64,000 bases of DNA from Monodelphis domestica (Eukaryota > Chordata > Mammalia > Didelphimorphia > Didelphidae), in assembly GCF_027887165.1 (NCBI RefSeq), contig NC_077230.1:26276625-26340624 (forward strand). The letters are read 5' to 3'. Under the pieces are notes generated by a model, which saw nothing but the letters and a program-made list of their open reading frames with translations, had not been told where the DNA came from and did not search any database. A program made the position numbers and the translations under genes. Positions 1-11,224 of this stretch are shown piece by piece; position 1 is the first letter of the stretch; every line of letters starts with the position of its first letter.

Positions 1-110
1 ATACACAGGAAAATTCATTTCTAAAATGTCCTTCCAATAGACAAAAAGTTAGTGAAAAGAAACAAGCAAAAAGCATCATATTCTGGGTTCCAGCTGACAC
101 CAACAAGCAC

Positions 111-306
111 TATTTGTTGTTGTTCAATTGTGACCTGCTCTTTGTGACCCTATTTGGGGTTTTCTTGGCAAAGATACTGGAATGGTTTGCCATTTCACTC
201 TCCAATTTAATTTACAGAGAGGAAACTGAGGCCAACAGGTTAAGTGACCTGCCAACTCATGTCTTCCTGACTCCCAGGCCCATCAATCTATGTACCACCT
301 AACTGC
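111..306 (-). mobile_element. SINE, type 1 (RTE-like tail)
   Basis: Read on the minus strand, this is the marsupial tRNA-headed SINE whose 3' part carries the phrase CCAGTATCTTTGCCAAGAA. The plus strand shows TTTTCTTGGCAAAGATACTGG, then the TTACAGAGAGGAAACTGAGG block, then the head ending in TACCACCTAACTGCC. It is diverged, with a gap in the middle. 'Type 1' is my label for copies whose tail resembles an RTE/BovB LINE 3' end. Confidence 0.8.
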
Positions 307-749
307 CCTAACCAACAATATAGCCAAAGGTAAATCCCTTCTTTTCTCCACAAAGCAGGAACCATGCAACATTTACACTTGCCTATCAGATATTTTTCTG
401 AGGCTAGCCACATAGGAGATCACAGAATTTTACTGTCCAAAGCAGGATTGCTATAGCCAGCACATACCTGAAAATTTCCAATGTGGGCATTTACACTTCA
501 GTCAAATACTGCAAATCAGAGCTCGATTTATTATCTATAGATTGTCCAGACTTAATAAAATGATGGAGAAAATGTTAATAATGGTAAACTTAAAGTGTGT
601 CCTGAACAGTAAGTGGTCAGAAGCAAAACACTTTTGGGAATGGACAAGATGAAAGTAGAAAGACTAGGATAAATAGGAGGAAAATTCAGATGGAGGTAAT
701 ACACAATAATAATAATGGTAAAAAAATACATAGAGAAATGAGTAGAATA
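307..749. other. Unassigned, includes a block with a distant partner
   Basis: No gene is visible. The stretch around 480-595 resembles 52950-53060: both contain the phrase GCAAATCAG or CAAATCAGG, then TTATTATCTA-like sequence and GAAAATGTTAATAAT. This suggests two copies of an old dispersed repeat that I cannot name. Single short open frames here are chance. Confidence 0.4.
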
Positions 750-1650
750 TATAACAATACAAGTCATTTCCCAGCTAATAAATGGTTAAAGGATATGAAC
801 AGGTAGTTATCAGACAAAGGAATTAAAGCTCTATAGTTGTGGGGAAATGCTCTAAATCACTATTAATTAGAAAAATGCAAAATAAAAGAACTCTGAGGGA
901 GAACCCCATATCTATCATATTGGTTATTATCACAGAAAAGAAAATGAAGAAAGTTAGAGAAATCTGAATCAATGCCCAAAGGGCTATAAACAAATACTGA
1001 TCCAGAAATACCATTACTAGATATTTATCTCAAAGAGATAAAAACAAAAAAGGACCTATGCCTGCAAAAATATTTAAAGCAGATGGCTAAGAACTGGAAA
1101 GTGAGAAGATGTTCACCAATTGGAGAATAACTAAGTTAAGGTATATGATTGTAATGGAATACTTTTGGGCTATAAGAAATGATGAGCAGGAAGATTTCAG
1201 AAAACAAAAAAACCTGGAAAGATTTGCACAAACTGAAGCAGAGTGAAGTAAGCAGAACCTGGAGAACACAATAACAGCAATGTTGTACTATAAACAACTC
1301 TGAATAACTTAGCTATTTTCAGTAATACAATAATCCAAGACAACCCCAAAGGTCTCCATGAAAAACACAAGCTGCTTCCAAAGGAAAAAAACTGAAGGAG
1401 TCTGGATTCAGACCAAACCTAATGTGTTTCACTTGCTTTCTTCATTTTTTTTTTGTTTGTTCCACAAAAGGATTAATCTGGGAAGATGTTTTACGTGATT
1501 TCACATGTAAAAGCTACATCAGATTGCTTATCATCTCAATGAGGGTGGGAGGGTAGAAAGGGGCAGAAGGAGAGAATTTGGGATTCAAAATTTAGGGAAA
1601 AAATATACGTGTTAAAAATTATTTTTACATGTAATGGGAGGGGAGGTATT
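750..1650 (+). mobile_element. Old L1 fragment (end of ORF2 plus 3' UTR)
   Basis: The order of phrases matches the end of L1: AATGGTTAAAGGATATGAAC, GCTCTAAATCACTATTAATTAG, CCCAAAGGGCTATAAA, GATGTTCACCAATTGGAGAA, GTAATGGAATACTTTTGGGC and GAAGCAGAGTGAAGTAAGCA. An L1-like 3' UTR with AATGAGGGTGGGAGGG follows. The same order is seen in the better copies at 41768-48296 and 62570-64000. Reading frames are destroyed by many substitutions and small indels, so this is an ancient 5'-truncated insertion. Confidence 0.75.
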
Positions 1651-1872
1651 ATTGGAAAAACAAAACAAAGCAAAAAATGGTCCTAAGGATTGAACATTTA
1701 TCTGCAATTCAAAGAGATCTGTGGAAGAGACATGAAGAAAGAGAGGTTTTGCAGGACAAGAAAAGCATGCAAGAAACAAAGCTGGGGGACCTGGTCTGCA
1801 AAATCAAGGTGAAGATTCCAAACAGAATGTTCCCAGGAGGAGGCAGTTGAAGCTGGCCAGGGGGAGGAACAG

Positions 1873-1873
<1 letters not shown>

Positions 1874-1911
<38 letters not shown>
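1874..1911. repeat. (CT)n microsatellite
   Basis: About 19 uninterrupted CT dinucleotides on the plus strand lie inside the possible LTR at 1690-2500. Confidence 0.97.
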
Positions 1912-1913
<2 letters not shown>

Positions 1914-2250
1914 GGGTTTACTGACCAGGAGAGAAATTTCTGCTCTTTGCGTTTTCCTGATCAAGAGAGACCTTTGTGGCTCTGACAGATTCTGGACTTG
2001 AATTACTCAAGCAGAGATTATCTGATTGAAGAAAGAAGAAAAGAAGAAAATGACTTGTCCTCCATCTCTCTGGCTGTCTGAGTCACAATTGTGACTGGAC
2101 TGACAATTCCCACACCCTCCAAATTCTCCTTAGAGATTAGGGACACCCTCATCCCTCTTACCTCAATCCTCGTCCTGTTTCCCAATAAACCCCTTAACTG
2201 AGAAAAAGAAAAGAAAGGAGTTTTTCCTCATAAATCTTGTAGTCCACTGA

Positions 2251-2270
2251 GGGGGCGGGGGGGGGGGGGG
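2251..2270 (+). repeat. G homopolymer run
   Basis: Twenty bases are all G except one C at the sixth position. The run is long enough to allow intramolecular G-quadruplexes and is prone to sequencing length errors. Confidence 0.95.
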
Positions 2271-2804
2271 AGGAAGCCAAAAGGCTTCAAGAAGAGGGTG
2301 GTTAAGGGAGGGACCAAAAGGGAGGAGGAGGGTAGGAAAAATATTGATTGACCATTAGTGATCAATAGGCAACTCCAGAGTAACCCTCTAGTAGCATCTA
2401 TCTCTCTAGCAGCATCTCTCATCTATCTCCATTTTAACTAAGCAGCCCCAGGTTCCCCTAGTATTAGCTCTCTAGTCTCAAGTATCCAGTTATTACAACA
2501 AGAAATAGTTCCACACAAATCATCCATTTATTACAGATCTCAAGAATCACTGACTTTCACCTGTACTTGTGCCTGAACAAGAATTCTTTCTACAACATCT
2601 TTGGCAAGTCTAACTAAAACAACCCAGGTTTTGTTGTTCTTGGTTTTATTCACTAACCTCAGTGCCTTCTAAGCTTCAGTTCTCTTGACTCTTCTTATAG
2701 GAGCATATAATTTTAATTATAATATTATAATTTCATATAATATATAATAATAATTTAATATACTAATAATTGTAATTCTTCTTTGATTAGGTGTCTTTTC
2801 TTCC

Positions 2805-3050
2805 AAAGGCATCCAGGTGACTCATGGATAGAACACCAGATCTGGAGTTGAGAAGAGCTGAGTTTGTGACTCTAGGCAAGACACTTAGCTTCTGTTTGCC
2901 TCTGTTTCCTCATCTGTAAAATGGGGATAATAATAGCAGCGACCTGGCAGAGTTGTTGTGAGGTTTAAATGAAATGAGATAATATTTGCAAAGTGCTTGG
3001 CACATAGAAAGCAGTATATAAATGCCATCCATTGTATATGGATGTTATAT
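2805..3050 (+). mobile_element. MIR-like CORE-SINE
   Basis: The order is a tRNA-like head (TGGATAGAACACCAGATCTG), TTTCCTCATCTGTAAAATGG, then GTTGTTGTGAGG, AATGAAATGAGATAATA and GTGCTTGGCACATAG. This is the classic MIR 3' arrangement in the forward direction. Confidence 0.75.
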
Positions 3051-3364
3051 TTAAACATTTAAAATATAATAATATAAATTATTAATCATTTAATATGATG
3101 ATACCATTATTACTTTAATGTTAACTATGACTATAATTAAAATATATGTATGTGTACATATCTTTTAAATCCAAGTTGATCAGGAGATTTAAAAGGGAAA
3201 AGTTTCATATGTATAAAAAATTGTGTAGCAGCATTTTTTTTATGGTAGAAGAAAGAAAAAAGAAAACCCTGGCAGTGTCTTCAGATTCCTTAGAAACTCT
3301 CTTCCCTTTTAATTCTGTCAGAGACAATTCTTTTAGACATGATTACACTAGGGCTAACTTGATA
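3051..3364. other. AT-rich, nothing recognised
   Basis: Short AT-rich runs of TAATATA type are followed by unremarkable unique sequence. No splice-flanked open frame or recognisable repeat is visible. Confidence 0.5.
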
Positions 3365-3630
3365 AAGGAAAAGGGAATAATCATTTATAGAGCATCTACT
3401 ATGAGTCATACACTGTGTTGAGTTTAGTCTTATTTTTTAAAACAAATATTTCATTTGATCCTCACAACCTGGATGGTAGGTGCTCTTTTCATCTTCATTT
3501 TTACTGTTGAGCAAACTGAGGCAAACATATCAAATAACTTTCCTACAAAGGCTCAGTCAGGATTTGAACACAGGTCTTCCTGACTCCAGGCTCAGCACTC
3601 TATCCACTGCACTACCAGCTGCTTCTGACC
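3365..3630 (-). mobile_element. MIR-like CORE-SINE
   Basis: In reverse orientation it reads ATTTATAGAGCATCTACTATG, TTTGATCCTCACAACC, GAGCAAACTGAGGCAAACA, GGATTTGAACACAGGTCTTC and CTCTATCCACTGCACTACC. This is a diverged, near full-length MIR-type SINE. Confidence 0.75.
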
Positions 3631-3889
3631 TAATTTAAGCTACAGTGTTAATAATTGATAAGTAAATCTGCCTTTTAATCCCAAGTCTAGCTAAAGTAAT
3701 CATTAAAGAAATGGGAGTAGACCAGTGGAAGGTAACTACTTTGGGACACTGGGATTTTTCCCATTTCCTTCCAATGATAACCCTGTTCAGACTGTCTGGT
3801 AAGTACCAGGCTAGGGGATGTGACAAGAATCATGTGGTGGTTTCTAGACACTGAGGCTTACAACCTAGATATTCTTTGATTCCTCAGTC

Positions 3890-4590
3890 TCCATCGCCCC
3901 ATAATCAAATACGAGGTCAAATTTTGTTGCTTCTCCATCTATATCTTTTATATCTCCTTCCTTCTCTCCATCACCACTCTAGTTCAGTCACCTGACTCAT
4001 CCTCTCTCACCTTGACTGTGGCCATAGCCTTCTGATTGGTCTCCCAGCCTCCAGCCTCTCTTTTCTCCAATCCATTATCCACAATGGCCAAGTTGATATT
4101 CCAAAACACAAATCTCACCACATCACTCCACTAATCAAAATTCCAGAGGTTTTCCGTTATCTTGAGGACCAATTCCAAATTCTTGAGTCATTTTAAGCCT
4201 TTTGCATCCTGGCTCCAATGTACTTTTATTAGCCATGACTTCACTTTATTCACCCTACAGCATGGTCAAGCAAGTCTTTCTGCTTTTCCCATGTAACATT
4301 CCTCTCTGATCTCCATGCCCTTGCACTGGCTGCCTCTGTGCCTAGACTTCATTCTCTTCTGATTCTCACAAATTTTTAGAGAAATTTAGAGAAATCACAC
4401 TGATTTCTCTACATTCTACTACTCTCCACCCTCATAACCTTGTGTTTATTCTGCCTATAGTATGCATATAGTTGTATGCATAACTGTTATTTCCTGAAAA
4501 GAATGTAAGCTTGTAGAGGGCAGGGAGTATTCACTTTTATGTTTCTTTCCTCAGCACCTAGCAGAGTGCCTGGAACATATCAATCACTAA
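3890..4590 (+). mobile_element. L2-like LINE 3' end
   Basis: It has the texture of an L2 tail: a pyrimidine-rich run, CTCCAATCCATTATCCACA, ATCTCACCACATCACTCCAC, CCATGCCCTTGCACTGGCTG, and a terminal GAATGTAAGCTTGTAGAGGG, GGGAGTATTCACTTTTATG and GAGTGCCTGGAACAT. No open frame remains. Confidence 0.75.
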
Positions 4591-5170
4591 TTAATGATAA
4601 GATATTAATAATAAGTTGATATTGATAAAATATAAACATAATTATTAAAATTAATGATAATACATTGATAATAAATCAATATATAGATCAAGAAAATATT
4701 ATAAATATTATTATTACAAATGAATGACAATGCATTGATAATAAATAATAACAAATTAATAAAATAGTATAAACTATAAATCAATGATAATGCATTGATA
4801 AATCAATAATAAATTAATGAAATATTAATATAATTGTTAGAAATTATACATTAATAATGCATTGATAATGAATCAATAATAATATATTAATTATATATTA
4901 TAAATATGGTTATCATAAATTAGTGACAATGCATTGATAATAAACAACAAATTAATAAAATAGTATAGACTATGAATTAATGATGATGTATAGATAAATC
5001 AATAATGAATTAATGAAATATTAATGTAATTATTAGAAATTATAAATTAATGACAATGTATTGATAATGAATCAATAATAATCGATTAATGATATATTAT
5101 AAATATGGTTATAAATTAATGACAATGCATTGATAATAAATCAATAATAATAAATTAATTATTATACATA
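4590..5170. repeat. AT-rich tandem array with nested period
   Basis: The phrase AATGACAATGCATTGATAAT recurs with variation near 4652, 4723, 4784, 4851, 4923, 4980, 5050 and 5117, so the basic spacing is 57-72 bp. Three such units form a larger repeat. For example, ACAAATTAATAAAATAGTAT starts at 4751 and again at 4947 (196 bp apart), and TAAATATGGT occurs at 4901 and 5100 (199 bp apart). Divergence between large units is modest. This is a small higher-order minisatellite, not a gene. Confidence 0.85.
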
Positions 5171-5174
5171 AATA

Positions 5175-5360
5175 TTATAAAAATAAAAACTAGTATTTAC
5201 ATATAGCTTTAAGTTTTGTGAAATCTTTTATATAGGTTTTCTCATTTGATTCTCACCACAACCCCTATCATTATCAGCATTTTTATATATGAAGCAACCA
5301 AGGCACAGAGAAGTTAAGTGACTTGCCCAGGGTCAAATAGTTGATAGGTTAATAGTCAGC
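5175..5360 (-). mobile_element. MIR-like CORE-SINE fragment
   Basis: The reverse-strand order is ATATAGCTTTAAGTTTTGTG, TTTTCTCATTTGATTCTCAC, AAGGCACAGAGAAGTTAAGT and GACTTGCCCAGGGTCA. The tRNA-like head is lost. Confidence 0.7.
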
Positions 5361-5374
5361 AGTCAATACTGGAC

Positions 5375-5995
5375 TATGCACAAGGGACACACACTAAAAA
5401 AGAGGCAAAAGACAGTCCCTACCCTTAAGGAGCTTACTGTCTTATGGGAAAGAGAACATGCAAATATGTACAAAACAAGTTACACACAGGATAAATAAGA
5501 GATAATTAACAGGAAAGTCACTGGAATTGAAGAGTTGGGAAAGACTTCCTATAGACGGGATTTTAATTAGGATTGAAGGAAGCCAGACACGAAGAGAACA
5601 TTCTAGGCATGGGAGCCAGCCAAAGAATATCCCCTGAGTTGAGAGAGAGATTGTCTTGCTCAAGAAATAGCCATGGATTCATTCTTACAGAATGGAAAAG
5701 TTTGTGCTGGGGAGAAAGGTATATGAAGACTGGAAAAGTAGGAGTGGGGGAGCGGAGTAGCAATTAGTTTATGAAGTGCTCTGAACACTAAAGGATTTTT
5801 GTGTTTGATCCTAGAGATGATAGGCAGCCACCGGAGTTGATTGTGTAGAGGAGTGACACTGTCCAACCTACGCTGAGGAAAATCATTTCAGTAACTGAGT
5901 AAAAGATGGATTGGGAGTGAGGAAAGACTTGAGGCAGACAGATCCACCAATAGGCTACTAAAGTAATCCGGCAGCTGGGTGTCTGGGACAAGATG
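5375..5995 (+). mobile_element. Recurrent interspersed repeat, family X
   Basis: A long diverged repeat has the landmarks ACAGTCCCTACCCTTAAGGA, GATTGAAGGAAGCCAGACA, CATTCTAGGCATGGGAGCC, TTTGTGTTTGATCCTAGAG, GGCAGCCACCGGAGTTGATT and GGAAAGACTTGAGGCAG. Related copies occur near 8.6, 17.5, 32.5, 50.0 and 58.5 kb. I recognise it as a widespread mammalian repeat but cannot give its family name with certainty (an L3/CR1- or MIR-related origin is possible). 'Family X' is only a label used here. Confidence 0.6.
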
Positions 5996-7130
5996 GCAAT
6001 GATGACAACTCAGTGAGATGAAATGATTTTCCCTTGATCATTTTCTCATGCTCAGGTTTGGAATCATGATTTAAAAAAACCTTTTATTTGTGTATTTTTT
6101 AAAAGAAAAACTTCATTTTACCTTTTTAAAGCCTATTAACAATTAGTGATTTCAAACTCTTAATAGTAGTATTGGAGAGCTAGGGATGAAAGGGGGAAAT
6201 GTTACAGAATTCTTTGAAAACTAAAGAGATATCGCCAAACATTATCCATTCAACCTCATGAATCTAGAGGAGCCAAGTGTTTTTGATACTCCTTTTGCAA
6301 TAGGAAACCATAAAAGAAGCATAATAGAAAAATTACCAACAGAGGAAAAAAACTAACCTCTTTCTCAGTCACATTGCAATGAGAACTGTGTCTGGAAGCA
6401 GACTCCAGAACAAGCCTACTATTCCTTTTCCATTCCTCCTCTCCTTCTCTCTTCCTCCTTTCTTCTCTGCCTCCTCCTCTCTTTTTTCTTCTGCATAGGA
6501 GATCTAATTGTGGGATCTCAGCCCTCCACATTGGAGGAATTCAGATCAGCAAATACACAATGTAGATGACTAAAGGAGATAGGAGTTAAAGAGACTCCAG
6601 GAAACAGGTGAATAAGTTTTCAATCAGGAGTCCTCATTCAGAGAGAGTAATAATAGATTTAGTTAGATGAAAACAGTTGGGAGGGGTGGTATAGTGAAGG
6701 GACAAGAGAAAACTCAATCTACTCCCATGACAATCCTCCTCCCTTGTCCCTGCTACAGAATTGAGGACCCAGTGATTGCACAATTGGTTTCAAAACCAAA
6801 TCAGAGGAAGCACTGATTGCTGTTCATTTTCTAAAAGATGTCCTGGATTCTGCAATCATTTGAACTAAGGCGGTCTTAGCAAGGCAGTGGAAAGAATACT
6901 GGATTTAAAATTGGAAATCCTGAATTTGTTTCCCAGCCTTATCTGACCTTGGAATTCTGGTAGAAAACTTGGACTAAACCAGGGAATTCCAAACTTTTTT
7001 TGATTGTTGATTCTTCTCAGTTAATATTTTTAGCCTGCACCTCCAACTTATTTAAATATATTGATTAATTTGCAGATTATATACAGTCAGTACAACCTAA
7101 GGGATAGTTAAAGCTATCCTAGGAACACTG
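5996..7130. other. Mostly unassigned; weak MIR and LTR hints
   Basis: No gene is visible. Near 6185 a purine tract (GAAAGGGGGAAA) is followed by TGTTACAG, which recalls a retroviral polypurine tract and LTR start. No matching right end was found. A CT-rich block lies at 6418-6490. A MIR-like piece in plus orientation may lie near 6880-6965 (GGAAAGAATACTGGATTT). Confidence 0.3.
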
Positions 7131-7489
7131 GTTCAATTCTCACCTCTGACACTTGGTACCTATGTGACCCAGAGCAGACAAGAAGCCTCATGGGCATAGG
7201 AAACATTTACTTACTGGCCAGACTTCATCTATGCCATCCCTCAGAGAAGATGTTGCACAAGACATTCCTTCTCCTAAGTCCATTAGGGGATGGCCTGAGT
7301 GGTTATCCCCCAAGTGTAGAATGCTCTCATACCTGATCTCTTCCTTCCAGCTTCCCCAACTTCCTTAAAGCCTCAACTAATATTCTACCATCTATGAGAA
7401 GCCTTTTGCCTGTTCTTCTTATTGCGATTGCCCAGCCTCTATGATTACATTCAATTTTTTTCTGTATCTATCTTTTTTGTACATAGTTG

Positions 7490-7620
7490 CTAACATGTTG
7501 TTTTCCTCATTAGATTGTAAACTCCTCAAGGGCAGGGTCTGTTTTTGCCTTATTATCCTCAGCACTTAGCAAGGTCCCTGGTACATAGAAGTCACTTAAT
7601 AAATGCTTGTTGACTTGACA
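7490..7620 (+). mobile_element. L2-like LINE 3' terminus
   Basis: TTAGATTGTAAACTCCTCAA, GGGCAGGGTCTG, CAGCACTTAGCAAGGTCCC and ACTTAATAAATGCTTGTTGA are the standard L2 tail phrases in order. Confidence 0.8.
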
Positions 7621-7849
7621 CTGTTAAAGAACAGGCTGGTTCCATTCATAGGATGCTGAGAATGTGGCTGCTACCCAGTGTTACTGGATGGATATGAAAA
7701 AGTCTGACAAATCCTTCTCTCAAATATGAGGGAACAAACAACACAGTGCCTCGATTTCCTATGAATGCTTACCTGGACTTTCTGTCTCTAAAAATTCATC
7801 TTCCTGCAAGGTGATATCATTTCTGAAACTCCTATCTATCTCTTCAGCA

Positions 7850-8160
7850 CCTCCTGAGTGGTGGACCTAGGATTTCCTCTCCTTGGAGAGTGGAAGATGG
7901 ACATCGGGGAGTTCCTCCCAAATCCTCTTTTTAAAGAGGGGGTCCATGGCAGACACCTCATAATTCCCCATCTGGCTGCAGGATTTTATCATGTCCCAGT
8001 CATGTGTATCTTTCTACCCATTATTCCTTCTCTTTTCATCTGTTGTTTTCCCCATTAGATCATGAGCTCCTTGTGGGCAGAGAATGTCTTTTGCCTTTTC
8101 TTTTTATCTCCAGCACTTGGAATAGTGCCTGGCTGCTTAATAAATGTTTATTGACTGACT
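7850..8160 (+). mobile_element. L2-like LINE 3' end
   Basis: The end shows CATTAGATCATGAGCTCCTT, CCAGCACTTGGAATAGTGCC and TTAATAAATGTTTATTGACT. The preceding part (GGAGTTCCTCCCAAATCC, then TTTAAAGAGGGGGTCCATGG) resembles 20640-20720, so both belong to one subfamily. The open frame across it (7858-8058) is not supported as a gene. Confidence 0.7.
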
Positions 8161-8574
8161 GATTTCCTGAGATCCCCACCATCAAAGTCACTACTTTGGA
8201 TTAAAGCATTGTATTTATTTACTGATGCCTATTAAAATTCAAATGTAGCATTTGGATAGAGTCAAATCCCACATCCTTCTAAGGAATCTAGACCATCCAA
8301 AATCTAGAAAAGACATGCTAGAAGAAGGCACCAAAATAGCATGTGTGAGTGTGGGTGTGAGACTGTAGTGGGGGAGAGGGGAGAATAGAGATAAGGAAGA
8401 AACACAAAAGGGATGGTGATGAGGAACCTATAATAAACTCAAATTCATGTTACTCAAAGCTGCCAAGGCTTAAGGAGATTTAGAAAAGAAACATGAGATC
8501 ATTGAGTCCTGCCTCCTTATTTTACAGATGGGGAAACAGAGTCCCAAGAAGGTGAAGTGACTTGCTAGAAAAAA

Positions 8575-9185
8575 AAGGCAGTCAGGCATTTATTAAGCAC
8601 CTCCAGGGAGGTAGGCACTAAGCTAAACACCATGGTTACAAAGAAAGGTTAAAAAAAAATGGTTCTTGCCCTCAAGCTTACAGTTGAATGGGGGAGACAA
8701 TACACTAATGACTATGTACAAAGACTATTCATATATATAGATACACATATAGATATATACCCACATATATGGGCACATGTGCATATGTTTGGATATGAAT
8801 ATATACATATATACATGCACATATATGTGAGTTTGTGTATGTATCTATATGTATGTGTGTGTATATCAGAGATAATCTCAGAGGGAAAACACTAAGATTT
8901 AGAAAGACAAGGAAAGGCTTCTTGCAGAAGGTCGAACCTTATCTGAAACTTGAAAGAAAACCAGGGAAGACAGGAGGCAGAGATGAGGAAGGAGAGAGTT
9001 GCAGACATGGGGAATAGTCAGTGAAAATGCCTAGAGATGGGAGATGCAACACATGGTGGGAGAAACAGTCCAGAGAGTGATTGTCACTGGTTTGGAGAGT
9101 ATCTACATGGGCATGAGGACCAAGAAGACTACAAAGACAGGAAAGAGTTAGGTTATCAAGGGCTTTAAAAGCCAGACTTAGGACT
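8575..9185 (+). mobile_element. Family X repeat with AT/GT expansion
   Basis: The head shows TTTATTAAGCACCTCCAG and GGTTCTTGCCCTCAAGCTTA. Later come GGAAAGGCTTCTTGCAGAAG, GGAGAGAGTTGCAGACATGG, CTAGAGATGGGAGATG and TTATCAAGGGCTTTAAAAGC. An ATAT/GTAT simple repeat (about 8728-8868) interrupts it. Chance open frames cover parts of it. Confidence 0.6.
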
Positions 9186-9209
9186 CAAATTTAAGTTTGC
9201 CTCTGATAC

Positions 9210-9880
9210 AGATTTCCTAGATGTAGAGAGGGAATTCTGCAGTTCCCAGGTTTGGATCTGTAGACCAAGACTCTTGGGATGCCAGGTCTCCCCTTCTTGT
9301 AATGACAAAGACTTCATCCAACAGCGATTTGGTTAATTAATAAGGTGGCCCTATAATGAACTTACACTTTCATTAATAAGCATGTGTCTACTGAGGGGGT
9401 TGGGGGTTTGCCTGGGCGATGTCTATCCTGGCTTTCTGGCACAGTTCAACCTGTAATTTCTTGCTGGCTCCTTCATGGAGCTCCCAGAAAGCCAGAAAGC
9501 TTCCAAAGAGGAGCTTCTGGAGAGCTGGGAAGGGCTTGTCTACTCAGGGCTGTAAGTGATTCAGAATCTATAGATCTATGGAGACAATTTCTCCTAGGAA
9601 AAAGCAAACATTTGCTAAGGGTTCTATTTGGGAGATCTTTTTCATCTTTCTTCCATATTTCTATAAAACTTGCCTTTTTTATTTTGGTGAATTTCTTTGC
9701 TTACAAGGGAAGTCACTGTCAGCGGGCAAGTTGTTGTCAGGTACTAATTCTCTCAGATTTTCTAGGAAGAAGCTGGAGAAGTGGGAAATTCCCCAAAGTA
9801 AACCAGAGCCCTTTATTTAGGAGATTCTATGTTATGTGTACTTTTAATTCAACAAACTTTTGTTAATCGCTTAATATGTA
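9210..9880. other. Unassigned, contains a 160-codon open frame
   Basis: No repeat is recognised with confidence. An open frame at 9384-9866 has a Trp/Cys/Ser-rich, Phe-rich composition and no domain I recognise. It shows no splice-site context or codon pattern that would set it apart from chance. The alternate frame at 9578-9820 is also open, which argues for a stop-poor stretch more than for coding. Confidence 0.4.
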
Positions 9881-9883
9881 TAG

Positions 9884-10221
9884 AGGCAGCTAGGTGGCAG
9901 AGTTGATAGTCAGGAAGACTTTTCCTGAGTTCAAATCCTACCTCAGACCCATACTAGCTGTGTGACTCCGGGCAAATCACTTAACCCTATTGGCCTTAGT
10001 TTTTTCACCTCTAAAATGAGCTGGAAAGGAAATAGCAAACCACTCCAATATCTTTGACAAGATAACACACATATTGGAGACATAGTGGATGATCTATTCA
10101 ACTAGATTGCACAGAGGATTGGAGTGCTATCCTGGAATCAGGAAGCTCTAAGTTCACATTCCACCCCCAAAGGGGGTCACCTAGAGTGGGACATGACTGA
10201 AATGACTGGATGACAACAAAT
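9884..10221 (+). mobile_element. SINE, type 1, split by about 100 bp
   Basis: The head GGCAGCTAGGTGGCAGAG, GAGTTCAAATCCTACCTCAG, TAGCTGTGTGACTCCGGGCA and CAAACCACTCCAATATCTTT run to about 10065. The tail resumes near 10168 (AAAGGGGGTCACCTAGAGTG, GACATGACTGAAATGACTGG). The intervening 100 bp may be a piece of another SINE head. Confidence 0.75.
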
Positions 10222-10299
10222 AGATATAGAGAAAGGAAACATAGTGAATAGAGTCACAGGACCTGCGTCTCAGTCCTGCCTCCAAATAGGGACCGTGAT

Positions 10300-10490
10300 A
10301 AGAGAGAGAAATAAGAAATAAGAAGAAAGGCAAAGAAATAAGAGAAAAGGGAGAAGGAAAAAAAGAAAGAGAAAGAAAGAAAAATAAAGAAAAGGAGAAA
10401 GAAAGAAGAAAAAGGAAATGAAAAAGGAGAAACAAAAAAAGAGGGAGAGAAAGAGAAAGTTAGACAGACATAAAGACAGAGAGAGAAACA
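10300..10490 (+). repeat. Degenerate purine (GAAA/GA) tract
   Basis: The sequence is almost pure purine on the plus strand, with irregular GAAA and GAGA units. The open frames on the opposite strand (Phe/Leu/Ser-rich) are translations of this tract and are not genes. Confidence 0.9.
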
Positions 10491-10652
10491 TGATGCAATA
10501 ACTAAAATACTGATAAATCTGAAATCAAAGAACAGGGCATGAATTCTATTTCTGATAATAGTAGATGTGTAACTATTTGCAAGCCATTTTTCAGTGCTCC
10601 TGATAGTTTTTTAAGTGATGGAAGAAAGCTGGCCTACATTAGGGTAGGGGAT

Positions 10653-10658
10653 ATGCTT

Positions 10659-10702
<44 letters not shown>

Positions 10703-10710
10703 AAGCATTC
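10653..10710. repeat. (TA)n flanked by an inverted repeat
   Basis: ATGCTTTGTGTA precedes about 16 TA dinucleotides, and TACACACACAAAGCAT follows. The flanks are near-perfect inverted repeats, so the whole block can fold as a hairpin with a TA stem. Confidence 0.85.
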
Positions 10711-11224
10711 ATCTGGGATCTGGGTTTTACCAATGTGAAATAGTCCTTGCTCATGAGGAGATGTGATTCCATTGGGGAGGGTTATAACATGCTCATTTAA
10801 GTAAATACAAATTTAACCATAAATTATTAACATTTATAAAATATTATTCTAGTAAGAGAAATGAGTCAATCTTATCTGTAAGTATTGAACACACATGTAA
10901 ATATGTAGTGTTTCTCAAATAATTTTTTTCCAGATTTATAGCAGTTTTCCCAGAGTGTGTACAAAAGCCAAGGTTATTCTGTCAACTCCTATCTTTATCA
11001 AATGGCAAAATTTGTAGTACTTCATCTGAGCCAGTAGCCAAGAGCCAGAGATATCCAGATTGCCAAATGAAGCAGTCCCAGATGGACCCCTTTGGCCACT
11101 GTAGTTGTTGACATCCACCTTTCTCAAGGGGCTGATTTACCATCAAGTGAACTCATTCAATGAGACTTTTAATGCAGGCTTTGGCTTATTCCTCAAACTC
11201 AAGGTCACTGCTGATGGTTGTATC

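Larger units (their letters stand above)
1690..2500 (+). mobile_element. Possible retroviral LTR (solo)
   Basis: No internal retroviral genes adjoin. The stretch has a CT microsatellite, a pyrimidine-rich block and an AATAAA signal at 2184-2189 followed by CCCCTTAACTGAG. That is the arrangement of an LTR U3-R-U5. Boundaries are uncertain, and I could not find matching TG/CA ends with a target duplication. It could instead be a non-LTR repeat. Confidence 0.35.

Noticed and set aside
4590..5170. CRISPR-like array
   Set aside because: The repeats are diverged, AT-rich and without unique spacers. The context is a vertebrate intergenic region, so it is a minisatellite.
6185..6770. Full LTR starting at TGTTACAG after a purine tract
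   Set aside because: No right-hand CA end with a target duplication could be found, so only the hint is recorded.
9384..9866. 160-codon open frame
   Set aside because: No recognisable domain, no splice context, and a second frame is open over the same bases. A homology search or transcript evidence would be needed to revive it.
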